Of a DNA stretch of 64,000 nt, positions 47,632-61,896 are shown one piece after another; position 1 is the stretch's first letter; the number at the start of each line of letters is the position of its first letter. Source of the stretch: Paracoccus kondratievae (GTDB lineage Bacteria; Pseudomonadota; Alphaproteobacteria; Rhodobacterales; Rhodobacteraceae). The stretch is from contig NZ_CP045072.1 of assembly GCF_009301415.1 (NCBI RefSeq), positions 283,501 to 347,500 of the forward strand, in the 5' to 3' direction. The notes under the pieces are model-generated. The model saw nothing but the letters and a program-made list of their open reading frames with translations, did not search any database and was not told the DNA's origin. A program made the translations under genes and the position numbers.

Positions 47632-48515
47632 ATGACCACAACGCCCGAGTGCTTGGCCTTGTGTTCGGGTTCGACATGGATCGTGATAAGCGCACCGGGC
47701 AGTTTTTGCTTCAGCGCCTGTTCGATCCGGTCACAGATGTCATGGGCGGCATCGACAGTGGTGCCCCCTTCGACCACCAGATGAAAATCGATAAAGGTGC
47801 GCGGCCCGGCGTGGCGGGTGCGCAGGTCATGTGCCTCGATCGCGCCGGTGGCGGTGTCCGAGATGGTGGCGCGGATATCGGCCAAAGTATCCTCGGACAC
47901 GGCTTCGTCCATCAGGCCCGACAGCGACGAAGCCATTACCTTCCAGCCCGACCACAGGATATTCAGCGCAACCAATGCGGCAAGCGCCGGGTCAAGTACC
48001 GCCCAGCCGGTTATAACGGCCAGCCCAACCCCGGCGATGACCCCGATTGATGAGATCACATCGGACAGAAGGTGGTGACCGTCGGCGACCAGTGCCGGGG
48101 ATTTCAGCTTTCGGCCCCGGCTGATCAGCACCCAGCACCACAGCCCGTTCAGGATGCTGGCCGCGCCGTTCACCAGCAACCCTTCCAGCGGGGCGTCCAG
48201 CATGCGCGGGTTCTGAAAGCCGTGCCATGCCTCGCGCAGGATCAGCAATGCGGCGACGATGATCATCACCCCCTCCAGCACGGCGCTGAAGAACTCGGCC
48301 TTGTGGTGGCCATAGGGGTGGCCGCGGTCGGCGGGCTTGGCCGCGATCCGGATCGCGATCAGTGCCGCGACGGCAGTCGCCACGTTCACCGTGCTTTCCA
48401 GCGCGTCCGACAGCAGCGCGACCGAACCGGTCATCCACCAGGCCAGCGCCTTCAGCGCCAGCACCACGATGCCGGTCAGGATGCTGCCAAGGGCGATTTT
48501 TTCGGTCGCGGACAT
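47628..48515 (-). CDS. Cation diffusion facilitator family metal exporter
   Basis: 295-residue CDF transporter, probably exporting zinc, iron, cobalt or manganese in exchange for protons. Six membrane helices are apparent. Metal-site residues are in LLSDALESTVNV (helix II, with Asp and Glu in place of the usual HxxxD pair) and ADGHHLLSDVISS (helix V, HxxxD). DRGHPYGHHKAEFF is the CDF loop motif. The C-terminal cytoplasmic domain (EAHDLRTRHAGPRTFIDFHLVVEGGTTVDAAHDICDRIE) is the usual histidine-containing fold. Metal specificity cannot be read from the sequence with certainty. Confidence 0.9.
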   Translation of the reverse strand: MSATEKIALGSILTGIVVLALKALAWWMTGSVALLSDALESTVNVATAVAALIAIRIAAKPADRGHPYGHHKAEFFSAVLEGVMIIVAALLILREAWHGFQNPRMLDAPLEGLLVNGAASILNGLWCWVLISRGRKLKSPALVADGHHLLSDVISSIGVIAGVGLAVITGWAVLDPALAALVALNILWSGWKVMASSLSGLMDEAVSEDTLADIRATISDTATGAIEAHDLRTRHAGPRTFIDFHLVVEGGTTVDAAHDICDRIEQALKQKLPGALITIHVEPEHKAKHSGVVVI

Positions 48516-48671
48516 GGGCGCGCTTCCTTTTCCGATTCCGTCGCCCGGCGGCTTTTACCCCTGATTGCAGGTGAGGCCAACCGCAACCGGCCCGAAAGGG
48601 GATGTATGGCTGGCTTGCAGAACCGTCGCGGTCTTGCTGTAAAACCACCACGTTCAGATGAGGGACATCCC

Positions 48672-49124
48672 ATGCAGATCAGCACAACGCCCGAAATGTG
48701 GGTGGTGCAGCGCGAGCGGCGGCTGCGCATCCCCGAGATCGCCAATGCCGCCGCCGAGCTTGCCCCCGAGATCGGGCAGCAGATCAAAGACGCCGGCCTT
48801 GAGGTTGCGGGGCCGTGGATATTCATTGCGCAGAACTTGCCCAAGGATGGCGAGACCGAATTTGACTGGCGCATCTGCCGTCCGGTCGCCGCATCGGGCA
48901 GCGCCGTTGCCGGGCTGCACCACCTGCCGCCCGTACCTGTCGCCTCTGCCCTGCACGAAGGGCCGCTGGCGGCGCTGTTTTCTGACGGCTATGCGCCGCT
49001 TTTGGCCAAGATCTCTGCTGCGGGGCGCGCGCTTACCGGCGAAAGCCGCGAGATCTATCACGACTGGACCGGACCCGGGGCCGAGCGGCAAAAGATCGAG
49101 ATCCAGTTCGGTCTGACACAGTAG
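48672..49124 (+). CDS. GyrI-like/AraC effector-binding domain protein
   Basis: 150-residue soluble protein resembling the stand-alone effector-binding (GyrI-like, SOUL/BRE-type) fold. It has the PEMWVVQRERRLRIPEI N-terminal strand, a central DFDWRICRPV-type strand (read here as EFDWRICRPV), and the repeated strand-helix layout ending EIYHDWTGPGAERQKIEIQFGL. No DNA-binding domain is attached. Such proteins bind small hydrophobic ligands or inhibit gyrase; the role here is unknown. The ATG at 48672 was chosen because similarity begins there; the larger open frame upstream covers the metal transporter on the other strand. Confidence 0.7.
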   Translation: MQISTTPEMWVVQRERRLRIPEIANAAAELAPEIGQQIKDAGLEVAGPWIFIAQNLPKDGETEFDWRICRPVAASGSAVAGLHHLPPVPVASALHEGPLAALFSDGYAPLLAKISAAGRALTGESREIYHDWTGPGAERQKIEIQFGLTQ

Positions 49125-49147
49125 CCCCACGTTACGGGGGATGTGAA

Positions 49148-49170
49148 ACGGGGGCCCCGCAGGCCCCCGT
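49148..49170. terminator. Hairpin between convergent GyrI-like gene and gltB
   Basis: 9-base perfect arms ACGGGGGCC and GGCCCCCGT around CCGCA. Placed between two convergent stops (49124 and 49178), it can end transcription from both sides, although T runs are short. Confidence 0.7.
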
Positions 49171-49177
49171 ATTCGTT

Positions 49178-53724
<4,547 letters not shown>

Positions 53725-53728
<4 letters not shown>

Positions 53729-54513
53729 GTCCGTGCCTCCTTCAAAAGCTGCCTCAGGATGTCGGCCCCCTCGCCGCCCACCATCTGCAGGTCGCAATCA
53801 TATTCCGGTGTGGTCGAACCAAAGCCGGGGTGTCCCGGGAACGCGAAGGTTACCGGACTGTCGTTGGTCTGCTGCACTGCGCCGGTCCAGTCCTCCGAGG
53901 TCTCAACGCCCCCGTAGAACCGCCCTTGCGTGCGGCTGATGAATTGCTGGCCACGGCGCCGGATCAGCACCTGCCCGGATTCGCTGTAGGTGGTCAGCTC
54001 GAACCGGGTGACATCCAGCGCCATGCCGTCGATCTGCACCTTTTCGCCCGTCAGTTCGTCCTGACCGACGTGGTGCAGCCGCTCGCCGCTGTTTGAGCGG
54101 GTCCAGAAGTCGAAATCGTCCTGGCCGCTGCGCAAAAGCGTGCTGAACGAGGCATGATCCTCGGCCTCGTCCTCAAGCACATCGGTCAGGCCGGTACGCA
54201 GGTCGGTGCTTTCCATCCAGCGCGTCTCGCGGTCGATGCGCGACTGAAAGGTCGCCCCTTCCTGGGTGAAATAGGTCACGCGCTGGTCGCCTGGCGCGTC
54301 CGAGTCGCAACGATAATGCTGCGAGACGGTACAGCCGCGGTTTTGCACCGTGACCTCAAGCTTGCAGCCCGAAGGCGGGGTGAAATTCGCCGCCGCCGCC
54401 GGTCCTGCGGGCAGCAACAGCCAGATCGCCATACCTGCCGCCAGCGCCATGGCGCCGGCCGGCCGGATGGGGCAGGAGTGCTGCGCCTGTGTCCTGAAGG
54501 AATATATCCGCAT
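53725..54513 (-). CDS. Unknown secreted four-cysteine protein between gltD and gltB
   Basis: 262-residue protein I do not recognise. A hydrophobic signal (MALAAGMAIWLLLPAGPAAAA, about residues 22-42) precedes a mature part with cysteines at about 50, 61 and 69 (SGCKL, NRGCTV, YRCDS) and one near the C-terminus (EYDCDLQ), allowing two disulfides. The mature region is rich in beta-strand-like segments with many Asp, Thr and Arg. It begins 11 bases after gltD, and its stop overlaps the gltB start, so it is translated together with a cytoplasmic enzyme although it is exported. A later start (ATG 54450) would also keep the signal. Confidence 0.75.
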
Positions 54514-54524
54514 GGTCCGCCCCC

Positions 54525-56018
54525 TTATTCCGCAGCGACCCGGGCAGCGCCCGAGAGATAGCTGACGATGCTGTCGGCGGCCTCGCGCCCGTCGCGGATT
54601 GCCCAGACGACCAGTGAGGCGCCGCGTACGATATCGCCCACGGCAAAGACGCCGGGCAAGCTGGTCTGATGGGTCTGGTAATCGGCCTTGATCGTGCCCC
54701 AGCGCGTCACCTCAAGCCCGTCCACGCCCCAAAGACGCGGCAGCTCCTCGGGCTCAAAGCCCAGGGCCTTGATGACCAGTTCGGCGGGTTCGTCGTAATC
54801 GGCACCCTCGATCAGTTCGGGACTTTGCCGGCCCGAGACATCGGGCGCGCCCAGCCGCATCCGCTGCACGCGAACGGCGCTGATGGTCGGAACCTCGCCC
54901 GTGTCGTCAACATCGCGTTCCTGCGCAACCATCGCCTCGCCCGTGACATGGCCGGAGAAGGCGCCGGGGGCCGAAAGCCAGACGAATTCGACGCCTTCCT
55001 CTTCGGCGTTCTGCACTTCGCGCTGGCTGCCGGGCATATTGGCCCGGTCGCGGCGATAGAGGCATTTCACCGATTGCGCGCCCTGACGGATGGCGGTGCG
55101 CACGCAATCCATGGCGGTGTCGCCGCCGCCGATAACGATGACGCGCTTGCCCTTGGCGTTCAGCTCTCCGTCCTCGTAATCGGGGATCTCGTCACCCAGA
55201 TCGACCCGGTTCGAGGCGGTCAGATAGTCCAGCGCCCGCACCACGCCCCGCGCGGCGGCATTGTCGATGTCCAGATCGCGGGTCTTGTAAACGCCGGTCG
55301 CGATCAGCACCGCGTCATGTTTGCCGCGGATCGCGTCAAAGCTGATATCGGTGCCCACATCGACGTTCAGAACGAATTCGACCCCGCCTTCGGCCAGTTG
55401 CCGGGTGCGACGCTCGACCACGTGCTTTTCCAGCTTAAAGCCGGGGATGCCATAGATCAGCAGCCCGCCGGCGCGGTCGTGGCGGTCATAGACCGTGACC
55501 TGAAAGCCCATGCGGCGCAGGCGGTCCGCTGCGGCAAGGCCACCCGGGCCGGCGCCAATGATGCCGATCGACTCCGAACGCTCCTGAGCCGGGGTGATCG
55601 GTGCGACCCAGCCCTCTTCCCATGCGGTGTCGGTGATGTATTTCTCGATCGCGCCGATGGTGACGGTGCCATGGCCCGATTGTTCGATGACGCAATTGCC
55701 TTCGCACAGCCGGTCCTGCGGGCAGATGCGGCCGCAGATTTCGGGGAAGGTGTTCGTCTCCTGGCTGCGCAGGTACGCTTCCCGGGTGCGCCCCTCGGCG
55801 GTCAGGCGCAGCCAGTCCGGGATGTTGTTGTGCAGCGGGCAGTGGCTTTGGCAATAAGGCACGCCGCATTGGCTGCACCGGCTGGACTGCTCCTTGGCCT
55901 TGGCATCGGCGAATTCGCGATAGATTTCGTGGAAATCTCCCGAGCGGGATGCCGCGTCACGTTTTTCGGGCATCTCGCGCCCAATGGTGACGAATTTAAG
56001 CATCTTCTGCGTGGCCAT
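54525..56018 (-). CDS. gltD: Glutamate synthase (NADPH) small subunit
   Basis: 497-residue FAD- and NADPH-binding subunit that feeds electrons to GltB. The N-terminal cysteine clusters CSQCGVPYCQSHCP and CGRICPQDRLCEGNC hold the [4Fe-4S] centres. The FAD site is GAGPGGLAAADRLRRMG and the NADPH site VIGGGDTAMDCVRTA. FAVGDIVRGASLVVWAIRDGREAADSI is the C-terminal FAD motif. It is first in the gltD-unknown-gltB operon. About 150 bases upstream separate it from uppP and must contain its promoter. Confidence 0.96.
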   Translation of the reverse strand: MATQKMLKFVTIGREMPEKRDAASRSGDFHEIYREFADAKAKEQSSRCSQCGVPYCQSHCPLHNNIPDWLRLTAEGRTREAYLRSQETNTFPEICGRICPQDRLCEGNCVIEQSGHGTVTIGAIEKYITDTAWEEGWVAPITPAQERSESIGIIGAGPGGLAAADRLRRMGFQVTVYDRHDRAGGLLIYGIPGFKLEKHVVERRTRQLAEGGVEFVLNVDVGTDISFDAIRGKHDAVLIATGVYKTRDLDIDNAAARGVVRALDYLTASNRVDLGDEIPDYEDGELNAKGKRVIVIGGGDTAMDCVRTAIRQGAQSVKCLYRRDRANMPGSQREVQNAEEEGVEFVWLSAPGAFSGHVTGEAMVAQERDVDDTGEVPTISAVRVQRMRLGAPDVSGRQSPELIEGADYDEPAELVIKALGFEPEELPRLWGVDGLEVTRWGTIKADYQTHQTSLPGVFAVGDIVRGASLVVWAIRDGREAADSIVSYLSGAARVAAE

Positions 56019-56082
56019 GGCTGCGCGTCCTTGGATGGCGAGGGAATTCCCCGCCTGATACGGCAGCCTGCAGTCAAATAAA

Positions 56083-56099
56083 AGTCAGCAATACTGACT
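56083..56099 (-). terminator. Possible weak terminator after uppP
   Basis: Six-base arms AGTCAG and CTGACT with a 5-base loop, followed on the minus strand by TTTATTT. It lies about 70 bases after uppP and before gltD. The short stem makes this a weak call. Confidence 0.35.
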
Positions 56100-56168
56100 C
56101 ATTTAACGATTTTCCGGTCTGAGCGCGATTTTTTATCGCTGAGCGGCAGGAAAATAGGTCAACATTGC

Positions 56169-56972
56169 TTACCATCCAGCCTGTAAAGCCAGTAAAACCA
56201 CGACTCCGACCACGATTCGCCACCAGGCAAAGAAGCCATAGCCATGGGCCGAGACATAATTCAGCAGCCCGCGGACCACGACGATGGCGGCCAGAAAGGC
56301 GCAAACAAAGCCGATGACGATGTTTCCGGTCGCAGCGGCGTCCAGAACATCGCGGTTTTTGTAGAGGTCAAAGACAAAGGCGCCCAGCATCGTCGGCATG
56401 GACAGGAAAAAGCTGAACTCGGCCGCAGAGCGTTTGTCCGCCCCCAGGAGCAGCGCCCCGACGATGGTCGCGCCCGAACGTGAGACGCCGGGGATCATCG
56501 CCAGGCACTGGATAAAGCCGATCTTTAGCGCCATTGGCAGCGGAAAATCTTCGGCTGCGAAATAGCGCGGGCGCGAGGCCAGCCGGTCCACGAACAACAG
56601 CACCACGCCCCCGACGATCAGCATCGTGGCGATAAGGGCTGGGGTCTCGAACAGGATCTCCTTGATGATCTTGTGGGTCAGGACCCCGATCACCGCGGCG
56701 GGCAGGAACGCCAGCAGCACCGCAAGGATAAAGCGGCGTGCCTGCGGGTCATGCGGGGCGGCAGAGAAAATCCGCCACAACCGCCCGGCATAGACGCCAA
56801 GGATGGCAAGAATCGCGCCCAGCTGGATCAGCACTTCGAATGCGCGGCCGGGCGAATCAAAGCCCAGAAAATGCCCGGCAAGCAGGACATGACCAGTCGA
56901 GGACACGGGAATGAACTCGGTCAGCCCTTCCAGCAGACCGAGTGCGGCAGCGACAAGAGTGTTATGATCCAT
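56169..56972 (-). CDS. uppP: Undecaprenyl-diphosphatase
   Basis: 267-residue polytopic membrane enzyme (BacA type) that recycles undecaprenyl pyrophosphate for peptidoglycan and polysaccharide synthesis; overexpression gives bacitracin resistance. The two hallmark motifs are [16 protein letters not shown] near the N-terminus and [19 protein letters not shown] in the second half. About eight helices are predicted. Its start shares one base with the stop of the NDUFA9-like gene. It is the last of three co-oriented genes with the GMC oxidoreductase. Confidence 0.96.
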   Translation of the reverse strand: MDHNTLVAAALGLLEGLTEFIPVSSTGHVLLAGHFLGFDSPGRAFEVLIQLGAILAILGVYAGRLWRIFSAAPHDPQARRFILAVLLAFLPAAVIGVLTHKIIKEILFETPALIATMLIVGGVVLLFVDRLASRPRYFAAEDFPLPMALKIGFIQCLAMIPGVSRSGATIVGALLLGADKRSAAEFSFFLSMPTMLGAFVFDLYKNRDVLDAAATGNIVIGFVCAFLAAIVVVRGLLNYVSAHGYGFFAWWRIVVGVVVLLALQAGW

Positions 56973-57964
56973 CAGCTGTTGCGCAGGTTTTTCGCCGAGG
57001 CCGTGATCGCCTCATATTGGCCGGTCGGGCGGAAGCGCCAAAGATAGCCCTCGATGATCGGGGGCGCGGCGGTCGGTTCGATGCCCAGATCGGCAAAAGT
57101 CCTGACCTTGCCCGAGACACGGTTCGGCTGACGCAGCTGCCGCGCCTGATCGCGGGTCAGCACCCGGTTTGTCAGCAACCCGCCGCTGACGACCTGCACG
57201 GTGTCCAGCGCAAAGCCCATCAGTCCGGCCAGCCAATGCGGCACGCCGATGATTGCGCGGCGGCGTGCAGTGGCGGTCAGCACCTGCCGGGCGACATCTC
57301 GCATGGTCAGAACATCGGGGCCGCCAAGTTCATAGATGCCCGATCCGGCCTCGCCCGAGGCGGCCATGACGGCGGCGCGGGCCACGTCCAGAACATGGAC
57401 CGGCTGTACCTCGGTCCCCGCGCCCGGCACGAACAGAAACGGCCCCAGACGGGTCAGCGAGGCAATGCGGTTATAAAAGCGGTCATCGGTCCCAAAGATG
57501 ATCGAGGGGCGCAGGATCACCGCATCGGGGCGATGGGTCAGCACCTTGGCTTCACCCCGGCCTTTCGAGGCTGCGTAATTGCTGGCGGCGTCGGGATCGG
57601 CGCCCAGGGCCGAGACATGGACGAAATGTTTCACCCCGGTCTCGGCAGCGATGCGGGCGACACGGCCCGCCGCCTCTTCGTGAATGGCGTCGAACGTGTT
57701 CTTGCCCTCGCGGACCATAATGCCGACGCAGTTGATCACCGCATCCGCATCCGCCATGCAGGCGGCGACGGACATGTCGTCGCGGACGTTGCAGGGTACG
57801 GGTTCGACCTGACCGGGGGCACCATAGGTGCGGACGACTCCGGCTTCATAGGGGCGGCGGACGGCGACACGGATGCGCCAGCCCTCGGCGGCCATGATCC
57901 GGGCGATCTGCCGGCCCAGGAATCCAGAGCCGCCATAGATGGTGACAAGCTTGGCTGTGGACAT
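56972..57964 (-). CDS. NDUFA9-like NAD(P)-binding protein (complex I-associated type)
   Basis: 330-residue atypical short-chain dehydrogenase. The N-terminus [18 protein letters not shown] is the Rossmann GGxGFxG motif. [25 protein letters not shown] and [25 protein letters not shown] follow, where Ser and Lys are kept but the usual YxxxK tyrosine is displaced. This pattern is typical of mitochondrial NDUFA9 and its alphaproteobacterial homologues, which bind NADPH and associate with complex I. The ATG at 57964 gives this N-terminus; the frame is open to 58072. No nuo genes are in the window. Confidence 0.83.
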   Translation of the reverse strand: MSTAKLVTIYGGSGFLGRQIARIMAAEGWRIRVAVRRPYEAGVVRTYGAPGQVEPVPCNVRDDMSVAACMADADAVINCVGIMVREGKNTFDAIHEEAAGRVARIAAETGVKHFVHVSALGADPDAASNYAASKGRGEAKVLTHRPDAVILRPSIIFGTDDRFYNRIASLTRLGPFLFVPGAGTEVQPVHVLDVARAAVMAASGEAGSGIYELGGPDVLTMRDVARQVLTATARRRAIIGVPHWLAGLMGFALDTVQVVSGGLLTNRVLTRDQARQLRQPNRVSGKVRTFADLGIEPTAAPPIIEGYLWRFRPTGQYEAITASAKNLRNS

Positions 57965-57995
57965 GCGTCGCTCCCTTCGTGGCGTGCTTGCCCGT

Positions 57996-59594
57996 TCAAT
58001 AGCCAAGCCTGTCGCCAGCGGCAAGCCGTGGCCGCAGCCCTGCGACGATAGCGTCCGCGACCCGCAGCGCATTTGCCGCGATGGTCAGGCTGGGATTGAC
58101 CCCGTTCGAGGTCGGCATGAATGACGAATCGCTGACATAAAGGTTGTCTATCCCGTGCACGCGGCAATCACGGTCCAGCACGCTGGTCGCCGGATTGTCG
58201 CCAAATCGCAGTGTCCCGCAGGGATGGGCAAAGTTAAGCTGGGGCGTCGTGCCCATGAACATCGCGCGATGTGGGCGAAATGCGGCCCGCATCGCCTTGC
58301 GGAATGCGGCCCGTCGCGCCCGCAGCTCGTCCGAGATGTCATAGCGAAAGCGCAGGCGGTCGGGGTCCTGCGGATCAGGCAGCACGCGGTTATGCGCATA
58401 GGGCAGGTCCTCAAGGACGCCGACAAACAGCTTGGCGCGTCCCAGAATCCGCGCTGCGATCATCGCGGGCAGGCGCAACCCGTGGCGCAACGCGCGCAAC
58501 CGGCGCAGCGCCGACTGGTCGAAACGTCTGTTCAGCGCATGTAAAATCTCGCCATATCCGGCAGTAAGGCCCATGGATTGCACCGTGCCAAAGCGCTGAC
58601 CATCCATGAAATAGAGGTCGCGTATGCTGACCGAGCGAGCCTCTCCGTTTTCGTCGCGGCCAAGAGCGGCCCAGATGGCGATGATCTCGCTAAGGTGAAA
58701 CATCAGGTTACAGCCGACCATGCCGTTACCATTGCCAAGCCCTTGCGGCCAAATCTCGCTGCCCGAGCGCAGCAGAAGTGACGGTGAGCCAAGCCCCCCC
58801 GCTGCTAACACATAGGTTCGCGCCCGCAGGGTGAATTCCTGTCCGTCCCGGCGGCAAACCAGCCCTTGGACGTTGTGGTGACCGGCCTTGATCCGCATGA
58901 CGGTGCAACGGTCGATCAGCGTGGCGCGACCAGTCTCGATCGCCGGCAGAACCCCTGCGGTACGGCCATCCATCTTGCAGCGACGCGGACAACGGCGGCC
59001 AAAGCAGCTTTCACATCCCGGCAGAAAGCGCGCTGCCATATGGGTGCGATAGGGGTGCATTCCGGCGCGATGCAGCGCCTCGATCAGCGCCGCGTCCGAC
59101 GGTGGCAGCGGCAGGCCCGGTGGCAGCAGGTCGGATTTCTCTTGCGCAAGGGGATCGCTTTCGCCGCTGACGTGAAAATATTTTTCGGCCAGAGCGAACC
59201 AGGGCAGCATCTCGTCATAACTGACGGGCCAGCCACCGGTTGGGTGGGGCAGCGTCTGGGAGGAATCGAGATCGTGCCGCTCGGGGCGTTCCAGCGTCGC
59301 GGCGTAATAGGCCGAGGTGCCGCCGACCCCGGCGCCGATCATGCCGTCAAGTTCGCACCAGTTGCCGTCAAGCTGCGCCTCAAGCAACCGCGGCCACGCT
59401 CCGTTTGCCAGACGTTTTTCGGGATCATGAGTGTCGATGCCAAGTGCTGGCAGGGGGGCATCGCCCAGATCGGGGCCCTTTTCGACGAACAGCACCGACA
59501 AGCCCGCTTCTGCCAGATGGCGGCCTGCGGTGCCTCCGCCGATTCCCGTGCCGATCACGATGACATCCCATTCTTGGCGCGTCAGTTCGTCCAT
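57996..59594 (-). CDS. GMC-family FAD oxidoreductase with a cysteine cluster
   Basis: 532-residue flavoprotein of the glucose-methanol-choline family. The FAD-binding motif is [22 protein letters not shown], the second motif is [20 protein letters not shown], and the C-terminal substrate/FAD region is [33 protein letters not shown]. Cysteines at 194, 197, 202 and 206 ([13 protein letters not shown]) could hold an iron-sulfur cluster, as in some dehydrogenase members. The substrate is unknown. The ATG at 59594 starts just before the FAD motif. It lies 31 bases upstream of the NDUFA9-like gene, so the two may be co-transcribed. Confidence 0.85.
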   Translation of the reverse strand: MDELTRQEWDVIVIGTGIGGGTAGRHLAEAGLSVLFVEKGPDLGDAPLPALGIDTHDPEKRLANGAWPRLLEAQLDGNWCELDGMIGAGVGGTSAYYAATLERPERHDLDSSQTLPHPTGGWPVSYDEMLPWFALAEKYFHVSGESDPLAQEKSDLLPPGLPLPPSDAALIEALHRAGMHPYRTHMAARFLPGCESCFGRRCPRRCKMDGRTAGVLPAIETGRATLIDRCTVMRIKAGHHNVQGLVCRRDGQEFTLRARTYVLAAGGLGSPSLLLRSGSEIWPQGLGNGNGMVGCNLMFHLSEIIAIWAALGRDENGEARSVSIRDLYFMDGQRFGTVQSMGLTAGYGEILHALNRRFDQSALRRLRALRHGLRLPAMIAARILGRAKLFVGVLEDLPYAHNRVLPDPQDPDRLRFRYDISDELRARRAAFRKAMRAAFRPHRAMFMGTTPQLNFAHPCGTLRFGDNPATSVLDRDCRVHGIDNLYVSDSSFMPTSNGVNPSLTIAANALRVADAIVAGLRPRLAAGDRLGY

Positions 59595-59806
59595 GAAAGT
59601 TCCATCAGGCGGCGGAGATCGCGGGCCATGCCCCTTGGTCGAGGTTTTGTAGCCTCGTGCGATTTGCCTCAGCAAGCTGGCCGAATGGACAGGATTTCCG
59701 GCTGTCCCTGCGCGATTTCGCAGCTGCAGCATGACCTGCGCAGCATCCGCATCACGGGCGGGGCGAAAAAAGATGATGGCAGTGCGAAGATTCTTCGTCA
59801 CCCCCG

Positions 59807-59835
59807 TTGACACCTCCCGCGGCTGGCCTTAATCA
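59807..59835 (+). promoter_or_regulatory. Probable promoter of tRNA-Leu
   Basis: A perfect -35 TTGACA (59807-59812) lies 46 bases before the mature tRNA. The -10 is less clear: CTTAAT at 59828-59833 with a 15-base spacer, or TAATCA with 17. Confidence 0.45.
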
Positions 59836-59852
59836 CCCGGCTCACGCGACCT

Positions 59853-59937
59853 GCCCAGGTGGCGGAATTGGTAGACGCGCACGGTTCAGGTCCGTGTGCC
59901 GCAAGGCGTGGAGGTTCGAGTCCTCTCCTGGGCACCA
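59853..59937 (+). tRNA. tRNA-Leu, anticodon CAG
   Basis: 85 bases including the encoded CCA. The acceptor stem GCCCAGG pairs with CCTGGGC. The anticodon arm is CACGG-TTCAGGT-CCGTG with anticodon CAG reading CTG codons. A long variable arm (TGCCGCAAGGCGT) marks it as a class II tRNA, and the T arm has GGTTCGAGTCC. A terminator follows within a few bases. Confidence 0.96.
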
Positions 59938-59941
59938 TAAC

Positions 59942-59977
59942 AAAAGCCGCGCAAGCCTTTGGGTTTGCGCGGCTTTT
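59942..59977 (+). terminator. Rho-independent terminator after tRNA-Leu
   Basis: 13-base perfect arms AAAAGCCGCGCAA and TTGCGCGGCTTTT around a 10-base loop, starting five bases after the tRNA CCA; the 3' arm itself ends in a T run. Confidence 0.85.
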
Positions 59978-60113
59978 GCGTTTCAGGCCAGACTGCCATA
60001 CCTCTTGTGCCCATGCGCGGCCCACGCTTAGCGTGCCTTCGCCTTGGATCCGAAAAAGGTGCGTTGCTGCGACTGCGATGCGTTACGCCGAGAAGAATGG
60101 GGAAGAACGCCCG

Positions 60114-60566
60114 ATGATACCGCGTTATGGAACGCCGCCCGGTCGCCGCGCCTATCGCCTGCGTCCGGGCGCCTATGCTCTGCTGATCCGGGATGGCGCG
60201 GCCTTGCTGACCTTTCAGCACGCACCCGAGCCGGAGTTTCAGCTGCCGGGCGGCGGCATAGACCCCGGCGAGTCGGCATTGGCTGCGCTGCACCGTGAGG
60301 TGCGGGAAGAGACCGGCTGGCGTATCGGGTATCCGCGCCGCTTTGGGGCCTATCGGCGTTTTTGTTACATGCCGGATTACGGTTTCTGGGCCGAAAAGCT
60401 GTGCAGCATCTGGCTGGCCCGTCCCGTTGCCCGGCTCGGCACACCTTCGGAGCCGGGCCATGAGGCGCATTGGGTGCCCTTGGCCCAAGTCACAGGCCTG
60501 TTGCCCGACCCTGGGTCGCGGGCCATGGTTCGGGCGGCATTGCGCAGGTTCGGGGTCGCGGGCTAG
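60114..60566 (+). CDS. Nudix hydrolase
   Basis: 150-residue Nudix-family pyrophosphohydrolase. The complete Nudix box runs from Gly47 to Trp69 in the GX5EX7REUXEEXGU pattern, with Glu53 and REVREE (61-66) as metal ligands. The rest of the fold includes YALLIRDGAALLTFQHAP before and HEAHWVPLAQVTGLL after. The substrate cannot be told; nucleoside diphosphate derivatives are typical. I prefer ATG 60114, preceded by GGGGAAGAA; ATG 60078 would add 12 residues. Its stop overlaps the convergent phosphatase gene by four bases. Confidence 0.87.
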   Translation: MIPRYGTPPGRRAYRLRPGAYALLIRDGAALLTFQHAPEPEFQLPGGGIDPGESALAALHREVREETGWRIGYPRRFGAYRRFCYMPDYGFWAEKLCSIWLARPVARLGTPSEPGHEAHWVPLAQVTGLLPDPGSRAMVRAALRRFGVAG

Positions 60567-61831
60567 CTGCAAGACGCGCCCTCGCTTCGCCGTTCGACCA
60601 GCACGGCCGAGATGTCGTCACTTCGCTGGCCACTGCTGTAATGTGCTGCTGACCAACAGATTGATTCCAACAACGCGTCGCCATGCAGCGTCGCATTGGT
60701 GCGCAGGATGGCGTGCAAACCTTCTTCTCCCAAGGGGTCGCCGCGGGCGTTTTCGCATTCGGTCAGCCCGTCCGAATAGATGAACAGCCTGTCCCCAGGG
60801 GCGAGTGTGACTTGCAATTCCTCATAATCGGCCTGCGAAAAGACCCCGATGGGCAGGCCCCCTTGCCCGATGGATTCGATCCGCCCGTCAGCGCGCTGCA
60901 CCATCGGATGGGGATGGCCCGCCTGCACCAGCCGCAAATGCCCGGTCCACAGGTTCAGATCGGCATAGATCATGGTGAAATACGATTCGATGCGCAGTTC
61001 ATCGAGCATCAGCGAGTTCAGCAGGCGCATGACCTCGACCGGGGGCTTGGGATCGCAGCCCCCGCTGTCAGAGGCGCGTATTGCGACGTTCTGATGGTTT
61101 GTCCCCGAAAGCAGCGCCGCCAGACGGGCGCAAAGCAGGGCCGAGGCGACCCCGTGTCCCGCCACGTCCAGTGCAAACAGCCCGACCCGTCCCGCGTTGA
61201 TTGGAAAAAAGCCGACAAGATCGCCACCAACATGGCCGGCGGGCCGCATCAGCAGCGACAGGTCGAAATCCCCAAAACTGCCGTGGCATTCGCGAACCAG
61301 CCCCTGTTGCAGGCGTTGTGCCTCACGCAGGTCGCGTTCGATTGCCGTCTGGGTCTCACGCAGCTTGGTCAGTGCAGCGGTAAGGCGGGTGTTGGCGCTG
61401 CGCAGCTTTTCCTCCATGCGCAGGATGCGCTCGCTGGCTGCAAGCCGCGCCAGCAGCTCGGCCCCCGAGACCGGCTTGGTCAGGAATTCGTCGGCACCGG
61501 CGCGCAGACCTTCGGCAATGTCCTTCTTGTCGTTGCGCGAGGTCAGCAGGATGAAATAGCCGTACCGGTCCGATTGCATGGCACGGAAACGGCGGCAGAA
61601 TTCAAGCCCGCTATGCCCGGGGATCATCCAGTCCGAAATCACGATGTCCGGCCGTCGCTCAAGGCAGAGGCGCATCGCTTCACGGCTGTTTGCGGCCTCT
61701 GCCACCTGATAGCCTGCGCGGGTCATCTGGACCGCCAGTGTCCGCCGCTGTGCCCGGCTGTCATCGACAATCAGCACCAGCCTTTGGGTCTGGGGCGCAG
61801 GATTCGGTGCATGGCCATCAGCGATCATCAT
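60563..61831 (-). CDS. Response regulator with PP2C/SpoIIE serine phosphatase output
   Basis: 422-residue signalling protein. The receiver domain covers about residues 15-135, with Asp23/Asp24, phosphoacceptor Asp67 in VISDWMIPG, Thr97 and Lys119 (LTKP). A coiled coil (about 138-175, RILRMEEKLRSANTRLTAALTKLRETQTAIERDL) links to the PP2C-type phosphatase domain, whose metal residues are in HVGGDLVGFF, LFALDVAGHGVASAL and GQRSDDISAVLV. Such RsbU-like proteins usually dephosphorylate an anti-sigma-factor antagonist. No anti-sigma or antagonist gene is in the window. It is divergent from an Hpt protein. Confidence 0.92.
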   Translation of the reverse strand: MMIADGHAPNPAPQTQRLVLIVDDSRAQRRTLAVQMTRAGYQVAEAANSREAMRLCLERRPDIVISDWMIPGHSGLEFCRRFRAMQSDRYGYFILLTSRNDKKDIAEGLRAGADEFLTKPVSGAELLARLAASERILRMEEKLRSANTRLTAALTKLRETQTAIERDLREAQRLQQGLVRECHGSFGDFDLSLLMRPAGHVGGDLVGFFPINAGRVGLFALDVAGHGVASALLCARLAALLSGTNHQNVAIRASDSGGCDPKPPVEVMRLLNSLMLDELRIESYFTMIYADLNLWTGHLRLVQAGHPHPMVQRADGRIESIGQGGLPIGVFSQADYEELQVTLAPGDRLFIYSDGLTECENARGDPLGEEGLHAILRTNATLHGDALLESICWSAAHYSSGQRSDDISAVLVERRSEGASCS

Positions 61832-61864
61832 GCTGACGGGTTTAGCTCCACCGGGCTGAATGTT

Positions 61865-61896
61865 CGGTTAATTTATACCATTTTCAGTATTAACCG
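61865..61896. promoter_or_regulatory. Inverted repeat between the phosphatase and Hpt genes
   Basis: Perfect 8-base arms CGGTTAAT (61865-61872) and ATTAACCG (61889-61896) separated by 16 AT-rich bases. It is the only AT-rich part of the 119-base divergent intergenic region, so it is likely an operator or overlapping promoters for both genes. Confidence 0.5.

Noticed and set aside
59853..59977. tRNA-Leu as an integration site for an island
   Set aside because: No integrase gene or direct repeat of the tRNA 3' end was found nearby; the tRNA is followed at once by its terminator and ordinary genes.
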